This document shows, piece after piece, positions 42,942 through 51,467 of a stretch of 64,000 nt of DNA; the stretch's first letter is position 1, and each line of letters begins with the position of its first letter. Under the pieces are notes generated by a model. The model was not told the origin of the DNA and made no database searches. It worked only from the letters and a program-made list of their open reading frames with translations. Location of the stretch: contig NZ_VIWX01000001.1 in NCBI RefSeq assembly GCF_007829955.1, positions 434,001 to 498,000 of the forward strand. The letters are read 5' to 3'. A program made the translations under genes and the position numbers. Source of the stretch: Saccharopolyspora dendranthemae (lineage in GTDB: Bacteria > Actinomycetota > Actinomycetes > Mycobacteriales > Pseudonocardiaceae).

Positions 42942-44342
42942 TCAGATGTCCAACGCCCGCCGCACCGCAGGAGCGTTGCGGCGGGACACCGGCACCATCG
43001 TGTTCCCCCCGTCATCCATCACCAGCGCCAACTCACCCTTGAAACCCCGCTCCACCTCGCGGACGCGGTCCAGGTTCACCACGTACTGCCGGTGCACCCG
43101 CAGGAACCCGGCGTCGCCCAGCTCCTTCTCCAGCTTGTCCAGGGCGGGCGTCGCCGCGCGCAACCGTCCCTGGTCGGTGGACAGCCACACGTCGTTGCCC
43201 TCGGATTCGGCGAAGGCCACCTCGGGTGCCCGCAGCAGCACCATCCGGTTCTCCCGGGTCGCCACGATCCGCGAGGACTGCGCCTGACCCGGGGAACCTC
43301 CCGCGCCGTCGGCGCGCGGCAGCTGCTCGCCCTCGGACACCCCGAACGACACGAGGTTGCCGACGAGGTTCCCTGCCAGGAACACCGGCCGGATGCTGAT
43401 CGGGGTCGGATCGTCGGCGAGGTGGGTGAAGATCTGCGTGGACCCGACCCAGGACGGGTTGCGGGAAGCCTGCTTGACGGCGTAGCGCGCGGCCTTGATC
43501 AGCTCCGGCAGCCGCGGGTTCCACCGCACCGCCGGGTCGGGGGCCGGTGTCGAGCTCGGCACGCCCAGCAGGACGCTCGCCTTGTCGTCGGCGATCACGA
43601 CGCGCCCGGCGGGGTCCAGCGCCGCCACCGACACGCCCGAGCGCGACCGCACGTGGTTGTAGGCGGCGACCAGTTCGCCCCCGGCGTCGCGGGCGCGACG
43701 CCGCAGCATGAACTGCGTCCTGCTGGCGGCGTTGCTCAGCCACGCTCCCGCCACCTTGGGCAGCTCGCTGCGCCAGCAGGAGATGTTGAGGACGGCAACC
43801 GGTTCCTTCGTCACCACGTCCCGCACGGCGACTCCCGCGCAGGTCCAGTCGTGGAACGCCTGGCACCAGTGCTCCGCGCCGCGGATCACCACCGGCGAGG
43901 TCGTCTCCAGCGCGGTGCCCATCCCGTTGGTCCCGGTGGCGCACTCCGACCAGCAGTACCAGGGCGCGAGGTTGGCCTTCGCGGCGAACGAGCGGGTCGC
44001 CTTGTCGCCCCACTCGGCCAGGACCCGCCCGGTGGCGTCGGCGATGGTCACGACACCGCCGATGTTGCTGACCTCCTCGACCACGGAGGCCGCGCGGAAA
44101 CCCAGCTCGGCGAACACCACGTCGTGCTCCAGCGAGTGGTCGACGTCGGCTATGGCCACGGGCGCTTCGGTCAGCGACGGATCGACGCCGTACTGGTCGC
44201 GGCAGCGGTGCCAGGACAGCGCCACTTCAGGACGCACCCCGTGGACGTCGTCCTCCCCGCGCACGAAGCGTTCCCACACCTCGTACACCGTCGCCTTGCG
44301 CGGTTTGCGAGCCGGCAGGTCGAGCCGGTGCATGTCTGCCAT
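42942..44342 (-). CDS. AcoR-like GAF sensor fused to a LytTR DNA-binding domain
   Basis: A 466-aa protein. The N-terminus has the [19 protein letters not shown] segment and a GAF domain (about 70-190; [33 protein letters not shown]) characteristic of AcoR/MimR-type activators. The middle (about 200-340) looks like a second sensor region with [17 protein letters not shown]. Instead of the sigma-54 ATPase and Fis domain expected, the C-terminus (about 370-466) is a LytTR domain ([31 protein letters not shown]). ATG 44342 is the likely start. It heads a probable operon with katG. The ligand may be an alcohol, aldehyde or ketone, as for AcoR and MimR (inference). Confidence 0.85.
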   Translation of the reverse strand: MADMHRLDLPARKPRKATVYEVWERFVRGEDDVHGVRPEVALSWHRCRDQYGVDPSLTEAPVAIADVDHSLEHDVVFAELGFRAASVVEEVSNIGGVVTIADATGRVLAEWGDKATRSFAAKANLAPWYCWSECATGTNGMGTALETTSPVVIRGAEHWCQAFHDWTCAGVAVRDVVTKEPVAVLNISCWRSELPKVAGAWLSNAASRTQFMLRRRARDAGGELVAAYNHVRSRSGVSVAALDPAGRVVIADDKASVLLGVPSSTPAPDPAVRWNPRLPELIKAARYAVKQASRNPSWVGSTQIFTHLADDPTPISIRPVFLAGNLVGNLVSFGVSEGEQLPRADGAGGSPGQAQSSRIVATRENRMVLLRAPEVAFAESEGNDVWLSTDQGRLRAATPALDKLEKELGDAGFLRVHRQYVVNLDRVREVERGFKGELALVMDDGGNTMVPVSRRNAPAVRRALDI

Positions 44343-44626
44343 CTGGGACCGCCTTTGGTCGACTCACGAAGCGGGCACGACCGCTCGGTGCTCACCTCGA
44401 CCGCGGGACGAACCACGCCGCCGAGGTGTCGCGCACGGACCGCCGGCTCGCGGCGAGCACGCCACGAATCCCGAGGTCGCGGTGCACGTCAGGCTTCGCG
44501 CTCCGGCCTTCATGACCTCAGGCCGAAAGCTACGTCGTGCGAGATTTGCCGGGCAAGCAGTACGCGACGACCGCTGGCGAACGGCGCACGAGCGGCACCA
44601 CCGCGACAACCAGCGGTCCTCCGGGG

Positions 44627-45994
44627 TCACCCGTCGACGAGCAGCGGGTGACGGGCGGACGGGTTCCCGACGAGCCTCCCGGTCGCTTCGAGCACCGACA
44701 TCCACAGGTCCCCGTCCGGATCGACCTGGTTGCGCTTGCTGATGATCAGCGGCATCGGGACGTGCACGAACCGCCGCCGCCAGCGCACGACCGCCGTCTC
44801 CGTCCTGCCCGCCATGGCCGCGTGCACCGCGGCGTGGGCGAGTCGGAGGCAGTAGACGCTGTCGTAGGCGTTGGCGGTCACGCTCCGGATCGCGTAGCTG
44901 GGATCGATGTAGCGCACCGTGGGCGCCAGCCCCGCCGCGGTCAGGTGCGCGGTGAGGGTCTCCCGCAACAGCGTCCCGATGTCGCCGAGCTTGGCGTTGC
45001 CGGAGGCATCGGTCGCATCGCCCTCCAGCAGGCCGCGCTCGGCCAGCAGGTCCTGCCCCGCGCCTTCGGCGACCACGATCACCACGAAGCCCTTCGCGCG
45101 GACGTGCTGCTCGACCCTGGCCAGCAGCCCGTCATCACCTTCCAGCGCGAAGGGGACCTCCGGGATGAGGACGATGTCGGCGGCGTTGCGGGCCAGCGAC
45201 GCGTAGCAGGCGATGAAGCCGGAATGCCTGCCCATCAGCTTCACGATGCCGATCCCGTCCGGGCTGGCAGCCGCCTCGATGGACACGGAGGAGATGAAGT
45301 TCGCCGCCTGCGCGAAGGCGCTTTGGAACCCGAAGGACTGGTCGGTGTAGGGCAGGTCGTTGTCGATCGTCTTGGGGACACCGATGACGGCGATGTCCAG
45401 ATCACGGGCCCGGATGGCGGCCGCGAGGTGGGTCGCGGCGTTCATCCCCCCGTCACCCCCGATGACGAACAGGACGTTGATACCGCGCAGCAGCAGGCTG
45501 TCGACCATCTCGTCGGCGTCCTGCGCACCGCGCGAGCTGCCCAGGATCGTGCCGCCCGCGTTGTGGATGTCGCGCACGCGGTCCGGGGTGAGCTCGATGG
45601 TGTCGTCGCGGTGCTGGGCCGTCAGCCCGCGAAGTCCGTTGCGGAATCCCAGGATTCGCTCGACCCCGTACTGCGTGGTCAGCTCCTGCACCAGACCGCG
45701 GATCACGTCGTTGAGCCCGGGGCACAGCCCGCCGCAGGTGACGATGCCGGCGGTGACCCGGACCGGGTCGAAGTAGATCTTGCGTCGCGGCCCCGCGGCC
45801 TCGAAGCTCGGCAGCCGATCCGGTGGGAGGCCGTGCTCGGCGAGCATGGACACCGTGTCCTCCAGCAGGACCCGATCGCCCTCGGCCACGTAGTGCGGGG
45901 AGGTCCGCTTGGCGGCGAGCATCTCGGCCAGCGGTGAGTCGTGGTGGCACTCACCGAGGTGGCGAACGCGCAGGTCGTCCAGGTGCAGTGTCAC
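44627..45994 (-). CDS. pfkA: 6-Phosphofructokinase (ATP-type, plant-like clade)
   Basis: A 455-aa PFK with an N-terminal extension of about 75 residues. Motifs: GIVTCGGLCPGLNDVIRG, VIGGDGGMNAATHLA, GVPKTIDNDLPYTDQSFGFQ and GIVKLMGRHSGFIA. The loop reads GGDGG, with glycine where pyrophosphate-dependent enzymes have GGDD, which favours ATP; the lysine in PKTIDND is also seen in plant-type ATP enzymes. It phosphorylates fructose-6-P made by the HPS/PHI pair. GTG 45994 follows AGGAG. It is third in the minus-strand operon hxlB-glpX-pfk, 52 bases after glpX. Sedoheptulose-7-phosphate as an additional substrate is possible. Confidence 0.88.
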   Translation of the reverse strand: MTLHLDDLRVRHLGECHHDSPLAEMLAAKRTSPHYVAEGDRVLLEDTVSMLAEHGLPPDRLPSFEAAGPRRKIYFDPVRVTAGIVTCGGLCPGLNDVIRGLVQELTTQYGVERILGFRNGLRGLTAQHRDDTIELTPDRVRDIHNAGGTILGSSRGAQDADEMVDSLLLRGINVLFVIGGDGGMNAATHLAAAIRARDLDIAVIGVPKTIDNDLPYTDQSFGFQSAFAQAANFISSVSIEAAASPDGIGIVKLMGRHSGFIACYASLARNAADIVLIPEVPFALEGDDGLLARVEQHVRAKGFVVIVVAEGAGQDLLAERGLLEGDATDASGNAKLGDIGTLLRETLTAHLTAAGLAPTVRYIDPSYAIRSVTANAYDSVYCLRLAHAAVHAAMAGRTETAVVRWRRRFVHVPMPLIISKRNQVDPDGDLWMSVLEATGRLVGNPSARHPLLVDG

Positions 45995-46046
45995 CGGATC
46001 TCCTCACTGTCTGTGTCGGTGCTCGGCTCGGCAGGAAGGCCGGAAC

Positions 46047-47027
46047 TCAGCCGCGGGCCACCGGGAGCGAGCCGAACGTGGTGTGCGTGACGCGGCGGAC
46101 CTGGCCGCTGGAGATCAGCAGCGACTCCGCGGTCACGGTGCCGCCGGACTCGCGCGGTCTGCTCAGCAGCGACCCGCCGCTGACCCCGGTCGCGGCGAAC
46201 AGCGCATCGCCGCCGACGAGCTCGTCACGGGTGAGCACGCGGTCGACGGACATGCCCGCCGCGCGGATCGCAGCAGCCTCGTCCTCGCGCTGCGGGGCGA
46301 GCCGGCCGAGCATGTCGCCGCCCAGAGCCCGCACCGCCGCAGCGGTCATCACGCCCTCGGGCGTGCCGCCGATGCCCAGGAGCAGATCGGCGTCCCCGTC
46401 CGGCAGCAGCACTTCGAGGCTGCCGCCGACGTCGCCTTCCGCGGGCGTGTGCACTGCCGCACCAGCGCGCAGCACGCGGGCGATCAGCTCCTGGTGCCGG
46501 GGCTTGTCCATGATGACCACGCGCAGGTCCCGGACGCGCTTGCCGAGGGCCAGGGCGACCCTCTTCAGGGTCTGCTCGGGCGGGTGGTCGAGATCGATGA
46601 CGCCCTTGGCCTGCGGCGGCACCACGATCTTGTCCATGTAGAAGCCGGGACCGGGTGACCAGAGGGTGCCCGGCTCGGCGAAGGCGATGGTGGCCATCGC
46701 CCCGGGGTGGTTCTTGGCGCAGAACGAGGTGCCTTCGAGCGGGTCCACGGCGATGTCGAAGTCCGGGCCGCCACCGTCACCCACCACTTCGCCGTTGTAG
46801 AGCATCGGCGCCTCGTCCTTCTCCCCCTCACCGATGACGACCGTGCCGCGGCCGGCAGCACCGGCCAGGGCCTGGCGCATGGCCTCGGTCGCCGCGCCGT
46901 CGGCCGCTTCCTTGTCGTGCCGCCCCACCCAGGCGCGGCTGGCGAGCGCCGCGCTGTGCGTCGCGGCCAGCGCCGTTGATTCCAGGGTGTGGAGGTCGGT
47001 GCGAATGTGCATTGCGGTCCGCTGCAT
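46047..47027 (-). CDS. glpX: Class II fructose-1,6-bisphosphatase GlpX
   Basis: A 326-aa lithium-sensitive-type phosphatase. The metal and substrate motifs GRHDKEAADGAATEAMR, VVIGEGEKDEAPML, DIAVDPLEGTSFCA and LLGIGGTPEGVMTAAAV identify GlpX. It hydrolyses fructose-1,6-bisphosphate and, in methylotrophs, often sedoheptulose-1,7-bisphosphate to regenerate ribulose-5-P. ATG 47027 has AGGGAG six bases upstream. It lies between hxlB (42-base gap) and pfk in one operon. Having PFK and its reverse enzyme in one operon supports a sedoheptulose bisphosphatase role for GlpX (inference). Confidence 0.93.
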   Translation of the reverse strand: MQRTAMHIRTDLHTLESTALAATHSAALASRAWVGRHDKEAADGAATEAMRQALAGAAGRGTVVIGEGEKDEAPMLYNGEVVGDGGGPDFDIAVDPLEGTSFCAKNHPGAMATIAFAEPGTLWSPGPGFYMDKIVVPPQAKGVIDLDHPPEQTLKRVALALGKRVRDLRVVIMDKPRHQELIARVLRAGAAVHTPAEGDVGGSLEVLLPDGDADLLLGIGGTPEGVMTAAAVRALGGDMLGRLAPQREDEAAAIRAAGMSVDRVLTRDELVGGDALFAATGVSGGSLLSRPRESGGTVTAESLLISSGQVRRVTHTTFGSLPVARG

Positions 47028-47069
47028 CTCGGGCTCCCTGCGTCGACCGTCGGCTGGTTCCCGGCTACG

Positions 47070-47675
47070 TCACTCGAGATTCGCGTGCAGGCGCCACAAC
47101 TCGCGCGCCTGCGTGCCGCTCGACCTCCACAGCGCGTGGAACAGAGCGTCGCTGAGCAGCAGCACGGACTGCTCGAACAGGCTCCCCCCGTACTGCTCTG
47201 AGGCCTTGCCGTCGAAGTCCTGCTTGTCGGCCGCCGGGATCAGCAGCACCTCGGTCGCGATCTTGGCCAGCTCGGAGTCGGCGGCCGTGGTCAGCGCGAC
47301 CACGTGCGCGCCCTCAGCGCGCGCCGTGTCGGCCGCCCGCACCACGCGCTTCGTGGTCCCGGACCCCGATGCGGCGACCAGGACGTCGCCCGGTCCGATC
47401 GCGGGCGTCGTCGTCTCCCCCACGACGTGCGCGGAGAGCCCGAGGTGCATGAAGCGCATCGCGGCCATCTGCAGGGCCAGGCCGCTGCGCCCGGAACCGA
47501 CGGTGAACACCGCCGGGGCGTTGAGCAGCATCGCACCGGCACGCGTCCACGCGGCCGGGTGCACGGCTCTGCGCACCTGGTCCACCTCGCCGCTGATCGC
47601 CAGCGTCGCGTAGCTGAAGTGGGGCGGGTTCAACATGTCACCCGTGTTCTGATCAGCGGTGCCCGTTTCGGTCAT
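47070..47675 (-). CDS. hxlB: 6-Phospho-3-hexuloisomerase (PHI)
   Basis: A 201-aa SIS-domain isomerase converting D-arabino-3-hexulose-6-phosphate to fructose-6-phosphate. Sugar-phosphate-binding motifs are VFTVGSGRSGLALQM, MRFMHLGLSAHVVGE, DVLVAASGSGTTKRVV and the catalytic-region C-terminus QYGGSLFEQSVLLLSDALF; size and motifs match PHI rather than GmhA or GlmS. ATG 47675 (MTETGTADQN) has GGAGAG eight bases upstream; a longer frame to 47747 has none. First gene of hxlB-glpX-pfk, it is divergent from hxlA across 482 bases, so both halves of formaldehyde fixation share one control region. Confidence 0.92.
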   Translation of the reverse strand: MTETGTADQNTGDMLNPPHFSYATLAISGEVDQVRRAVHPAAWTRAGAMLLNAPAVFTVGSGRSGLALQMAAMRFMHLGLSAHVVGETTTPAIGPGDVLVAASGSGTTKRVVRAADTARAEGAHVVALTTAADSELAKIATEVLLIPAADKQDFDGKASEQYGGSLFEQSVLLLSDALFHALWRSSGTQARELWRLHANLE

Positions 47676-48157
47676 CTGAGACACTCTCCACTGGTCGGTC
47701 GAACGTGTTCGTCGAGGAATCCAGTCGCCCGTCCGCATCGGTGACATCGCGGGGAACAGCGCTGGATCTCTCCCGTGGTGGCGAATCTGCTTTCACCGCA
47801 GTCGCATTCCGGGACGAATTCGGCGTTGGTGAGACTGCACGGGCCCGCACGTCCGGTCAACACGGCGGTCACGAACAGCGCCCCGGCGGGAACGAACGGC
47901 TCCGGAGACCGCGCAAACGGCCCGGCGTGTCCGTTCGCGCACGTCAGCGGGCATCTCCGCCAGCGCGCTCGTGCCGGAAACAGCCGCAGGTGACCGCCTT
48001 CTCAGCCGTTGGTGCCTCGATGGCGGCCGTTCGTTCCGGCGCCGTTGACCGGGATGTCGAAAACCCTGCACTGTCACAGGCCGTTGCCCGTTCCGGCTGC
48101 GGAACCGAACTGCGAATTCCTGAAATGCGCCGGGCACCAACAATTGAGGAGATTGCC
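47676..48157. promoter_or_regulatory. Divergent control region between hxlB and hxlA
   Basis: A 482-base gap with no supported gene that must hold the promoters for both formaldehyde-fixing transcripts. A possible -35 TTGACC lies at about 48046. I found no long palindrome. LytTR-type direct repeats were looked for and none was convincing. Confidence 0.5.
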
Positions 48158-48784
48158 GTGAAGCTTCAGGTTGCACTGGACGTCGCCCAACTCGACCAAG
48201 CGCTGACCCTGGCGCGCCAGACCGCCGAACACGTGGACATCCTCGAACTGGGCACGCCGCTGATCAAGGCCGAGGGGCTCGACGCGATCAAGGCGATCAA
48301 GGCCGCCCACCCGGACAAGCTCGTGTTCGCCGACATGAAGACCGCGGACGCGGGTGAGCTGGAGGCCGACCTCGCGTTCGCCGCGGGCGCCGATCTGGTG
48401 ACCGTGATGGGCGCGGCCGACGACGACACCGTCCGCGGTGCTGTCGCCGCCGGCCGCAAGCACGGCAAGGACGTCGTCGCCGACATGATCACCGTGGTCG
48501 ACGACCGCGTGGCCCGCATCCGCGAGGTGTCGAAGATGGGCGTCTCCTTCGTGGAGATCCACGCGGGGCTCGACGAGCAGGCCAAGCCCGGCTATTCGAT
48601 CCAGGCGCTGCTGGACGACGGCCGCCAGGCCGGTGTCCCGTTCTCGATCGCCGGTGGCATCACGGGTGAGTCGATCGCCGCGGTCCAGGAAGCCGGCGCG
48701 ACCGTCGCGGTCGCCGGTGGCGCGATCCGCAGCGCCCAGGACCCGGCCGCGGCGGCGAAGGCCCTCAAGAGCCTCATCCGCTGA
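48158..48784 (+). CDS. hxlA: 3-Hexulose-6-phosphate synthase (HPS)
   Basis: A 208-aa member of the OMP-decarboxylase suprafamily that condenses formaldehyde with ribulose-5-phosphate. The start MKLQVALDVAQLDQAL, the HVDILELGTPLIKAEGL segment, the metal/catalytic signature FADMKTADAGELEADLAF, DVVADMITV and FSIAGGITGESI are typical, and the length matches. GTG 48158 has GAGGAG eight bases upstream; the frame is open far upstream but without coding character. It is first in the order hxlA-small ORF-tkt. KGPDC-type relatives share the fold, but the neighbouring PHI makes HPS the clear choice. Confidence 0.94.
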   Translation: MKLQVALDVAQLDQALTLARQTAEHVDILELGTPLIKAEGLDAIKAIKAAHPDKLVFADMKTADAGELEADLAFAAGADLVTVMGAADDDTVRGAVAAGRKHGKDVVADMITVVDDRVARIREVSKMGVSFVEIHAGLDEQAKPGYSIQALLDDGRQAGVPFSIAGGITGESIAAVQEAGATVAVAGGAIRSAQDPAAAAKALKSLIR

Positions 48785-48815
48785 GCCAGCCGAAACGGCT
48801 TCGCAGCGGGACTTT

Positions 48816-48859
48816 CGGCAACGGGTGTCCGGGGGCGCGCCTCCTGGCACCCGTTGCCG
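48816..48859 (+). terminator. 12-bp hairpin between hxlA and downstream genes
   Basis: A perfect 12-bp stem (CGGCAACGGGTG and CACCCGTTGCCG) around a 20-base loop, 31 bases after the hxlA stop. It may be a partial terminator that makes hxlA more abundant than tkt, or a full terminator with a new promoter after it. Confidence 0.65.
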
Positions 48860-48891
48860 ACGGATCTGCCACGGCAGGAAGGGATTTCGAC

Positions 48892-49161
48892 ATGATGAGC
48901 GACGTCAACGGCGGAGCGGAATTGCTCGAGGCGCAGCGCTGCTTGCTGCTGGACGCCGCGACCGTGATGCGGCGCCGGTACGCGCGCAGCGGGGAGGTCG
49001 TGATGTCTCCGAGCACGGCCGAGGCGCTCGCCACCGTCCTGGAAGGCATCGCGAGATCCGAACCCGCCCTGCAGAGGATCGACCGGGACGAAGCGATCGC
49101 GTTGGCGCACCGCCTCGTCGACGACGACCATCCCGAAACCTCGCGTTTGTGGCCTGCTTGA
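48892..49161 (+). CDS. Small protein of unknown function between hxlA and tkt
   Basis: An 89-aa protein with no signal peptide or membrane segment, predicted mostly helical (LLEAQRCLLLDAATVMRRRY, then PSTAEALATVLEGIARSEPA and DEAIALAHRLVDDD). I do not recognise the family. ATG 48892 (or the adjacent ATG 48895) has AGGGA at suitable distance, and codon use is like its neighbours, so I judge it real. Its place between the formaldehyde-fixing enzyme and transketolase suggests a regulatory or adaptor role in the ribulose monophosphate cycle, which is a guess. Confidence 0.62.
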   Translation: MMSDVNGGAELLEAQRCLLLDAATVMRRRYARSGEVVMSPSTAEALATVLEGIARSEPALQRIDRDEAIALAHRLVDDDHPETSRLWPA

Positions 49162-49209
49162 CGGCCGCCCCCTCACGCAGAACACCGAGAGCATCAGGAG
49201 TGCGCGCCC

Positions 49210-51333
49210 ATGACCGCCAACGACCTCACCTCCGGCCGTCGCGTGAGCGATGAGCTCGACCGGCTGACCACCGCACGCGTTCCTGGCGACTGGACCGAGT
49301 TGGATCAGCGCGCTGTGGACACCGCACGCGTGCTCGCCGCCGACGCGGTGGAGAACTGCGGCAGCGGCCACCCGGGCACCGCGATGAGCCTCGCGCCCGC
49401 CGCCTACGCCCTGTTCCAGCGCGTCATGCGCCATGACCCCACCGACCCCGAATGGATCGGCCGCGACCGCTTCGTGCTCTCGGCCGGGCACTCCAGCCTG
49501 ACCCTGTACGTGCAGCTGTTCCTGTCCGGCTACGGCCTGGAACTCAACGACCTCAAGCAGCTGCGCAAGTGGGGCTCGCTGACCCCCGGCCACCCCGAGT
49601 ACGGCCACACCAAGGGCGTGGAGACCACCACCGGCCCGCTCGGACAGGGACTGTCGACCGCCGTCGGCATGGCCATGGCCGCCCGCCGCGAACGCGGCCT
49701 GTTCGACCCCGAGGCCGCCCCGGGTGAGAGCCCGTTCGACCACCACATCTACGTGATCGCCTCCGACGGCGACATCGAAGAGGGCGTCACCTCCGAGGCC
49801 TCCTCGCTGGCCGGCGTGCAGCAGCTGGGCAACCTCACCGTCCTCTACGACGCCAACGAGATCTCCATCGAGGACAACACCGGCATCGCCCTGACCGAGG
49901 ACACCGCCAAGCGCTACGAGTCCTACGGCTGGCAGGTCCTCACCGTCCACGGCGGCGAAGACGTCCAGGGCCTCCTGGAGGCCATCGAGTCGGCCAAGGC
50001 CGAGACCACGCGCCCGACCCTGATCGTGCTGCGCACCGTCATCGGCTACCCCGCGCCCACCAAGATGAACAGCGGCAAGGCCCACGGCGCCGCCCTCGGC
50101 GGCGACGAGGTCGCCGAGGTCAAGAAGGCACTCGGCTTCGACCCCGAGCAGTCCTTCGAGGTCAGCGACGAGGTCCTCACCCACGCCCGCGACATCATCA
50201 CCCGCGGCAGGGCCTCGCGCGGGAGGTGGCAGATCGCGTTCGACGCCTGGGCCGCCGCGCACCCCGAGCGCAAGGCGCTGCTCGACCGGTTGCAGGCGCG
50301 CGAGCTCCCCGCGGGGTGGGCCGGCGGCCTGCCCAACTGGGAACCCGGGGAGAAGGACGTCGCCACCCGCAAGGCCTCCGCGGAAGTCCTGTCGTCGCTC
50401 GCCGATGCGCTGCCGGAGCTGTGGGGCGGTTCCGCCGACCTCGCCGAGAGCAACAACACGACGATGCGGGGCGCTGATTCCTTCGGCCCCGAGAGCATCT
50501 CCACCGAGACGTGGTCGGCCAACCCCTACGGCCGGACGCTGCACTTCGGCATCCGCGAACACGCGATGGGCGCCGTCCTCAACGGCATCGCCCTGCACGG
50601 CGGCACCCGCCCCTACGGCGGCACCTTCCTCGTGTTCAGCGACTACATGCGCCCTGCCGTCCGGCTCGCAGCGCTCATGCGCCTGCCGGTGGTCTACGTG
50701 TGGACGCACGACTCCATCGGGCTGGGCGAGGACGGCCCCACGCACCAGCCGATCGAGCACCTGTCGAGCTTGCGGGCGATCCCAGGCCTGGCGATCGTGC
50801 GCCCGGCGGACGCCAACGAGACCACCGCCGCGTGGAAGACGGTCCTGGAGAACCCGACCGGCCCCGCCGGCCTGGCGCTGACCCGCCAGGGCGTCCCGAT
50901 CCTGGAGGGAGTCGATCCGGAGGGAGTCGGCCGCGGCGGTTACGTGCTCGCCGACGCGTCCTCGGGCGCGCCGGAAGTAGTGCTGATCGGGACCGGCTCC
51001 GAGGTGCAGCTGGCGGTGGCCGCCCGGCGCTCGCTCGAAGCCGACGGCATCCCGACCCGCGTCGTGTCGATGCCGTGCGTCGAGTGGTTCGACGCCCAGG
51101 ACGAGGCCTACCGCGAGTCGGTGCTGCCCCCGTCGGTGCGCGCGAGGGTCGCCGTGGAGGCCGGCCTCGCCCAGCCGTGGCACCGCTTCGTCGGCGACGC
51201 GGGCGAGATCGTCTCGATCGAGCACTTCGGAGCCTCGGCCGACCACCTCACCCTCTACGCGGAGTACGGGATCACGGCCCGGGCAGTGGCAGAAGCAGCC
51301 ACCCGCTCCCTCAAAGCCACCAGTCACACGTAA
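49210..51333 (+). CDS. tkt: Transketolase
   Basis: A 707-aa thiamine-diphosphate enzyme, full length. Motifs: [52 protein letters not shown], the ThDP site [20 protein letters not shown], the pyrimidine-domain glutamate in [12 protein letters not shown] and [19 protein letters not shown]. It shuffles two-carbon units between sugar phosphates, here regenerating pentose phosphate for formaldehyde fixation. It lies in the hxlA transcript direction, and transaldolase and epimerase genes are not in the window. A main chromosomal transketolase elsewhere is likely, making this a pathway-specific copy (inference). Copy D of the 70-bp repeat follows 20 bases later. Confidence 0.95.
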   Translation: MTANDLTSGRRVSDELDRLTTARVPGDWTELDQRAVDTARVLAADAVENCGSGHPGTAMSLAPAAYALFQRVMRHDPTDPEWIGRDRFVLSAGHSSLTLYVQLFLSGYGLELNDLKQLRKWGSLTPGHPEYGHTKGVETTTGPLGQGLSTAVGMAMAARRERGLFDPEAAPGESPFDHHIYVIASDGDIEEGVTSEASSLAGVQQLGNLTVLYDANEISIEDNTGIALTEDTAKRYESYGWQVLTVHGGEDVQGLLEAIESAKAETTRPTLIVLRTVIGYPAPTKMNSGKAHGAALGGDEVAEVKKALGFDPEQSFEVSDEVLTHARDIITRGRASRGRWQIAFDAWAAAHPERKALLDRLQARELPAGWAGGLPNWEPGEKDVATRKASAEVLSSLADALPELWGGSADLAESNNTTMRGADSFGPESISTETWSANPYGRTLHFGIREHAMGAVLNGIALHGGTRPYGGTFLVFSDYMRPAVRLAALMRLPVVYVWTHDSIGLGEDGPTHQPIEHLSSLRAIPGLAIVRPADANETTAAWKTVLENPTGPAGLALTRQGVPILEGVDPEGVGRGGYVLADASSGAPEVVLIGTGSEVQLAVAARRSLEADGIPTRVVSMPCVEWFDAQDEAYRESVLPPSVRARVAVEAGLAQPWHRFVGDAGEIVSIEHFGASADHLTLYAEYGITARAVAEAATRSLKATSHT

Positions 51334-51353
51334 GGGTGAAACTCCTCGCCCTG

Positions 51354-51423
51354 TCCCAGTTTTAGTCCAAACCGAGCCATGATCATGTCCGAAATGTCGG
51401 CTCAGTTTGGACTAAAACTGGGA
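51354..51423. repeat. 70-bp palindromic repeat, copy D
   Basis: The reverse complement of copy C almost base for base, including the inner CATGATCATG. It lies between the convergent tkt and acyl-CoA ligase genes, and here could act as their shared terminator. Confidence 0.92.
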
Positions 51424-51467
51424 CCGGGTGACTCCGCACCACCACGCGAGCCGATCCGCACACACCT

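Noticed and set aside
44627..45994. Pyrophosphate-dependent phosphofructokinase, as known in Amycolatopsis methanolica
   Set aside because: The loop reads GGDGG rather than GGDD, which points to ATP, although PKTIDND leaves some doubt.
36026..51333. PQQ biosynthesis genes, NDMA-type methanol dehydrogenase or mycothiol-dependent formaldehyde dehydrogenase inside the island
   Set aside because: I looked for their motifs among all supported genes and found none; they must lie elsewhere if present.
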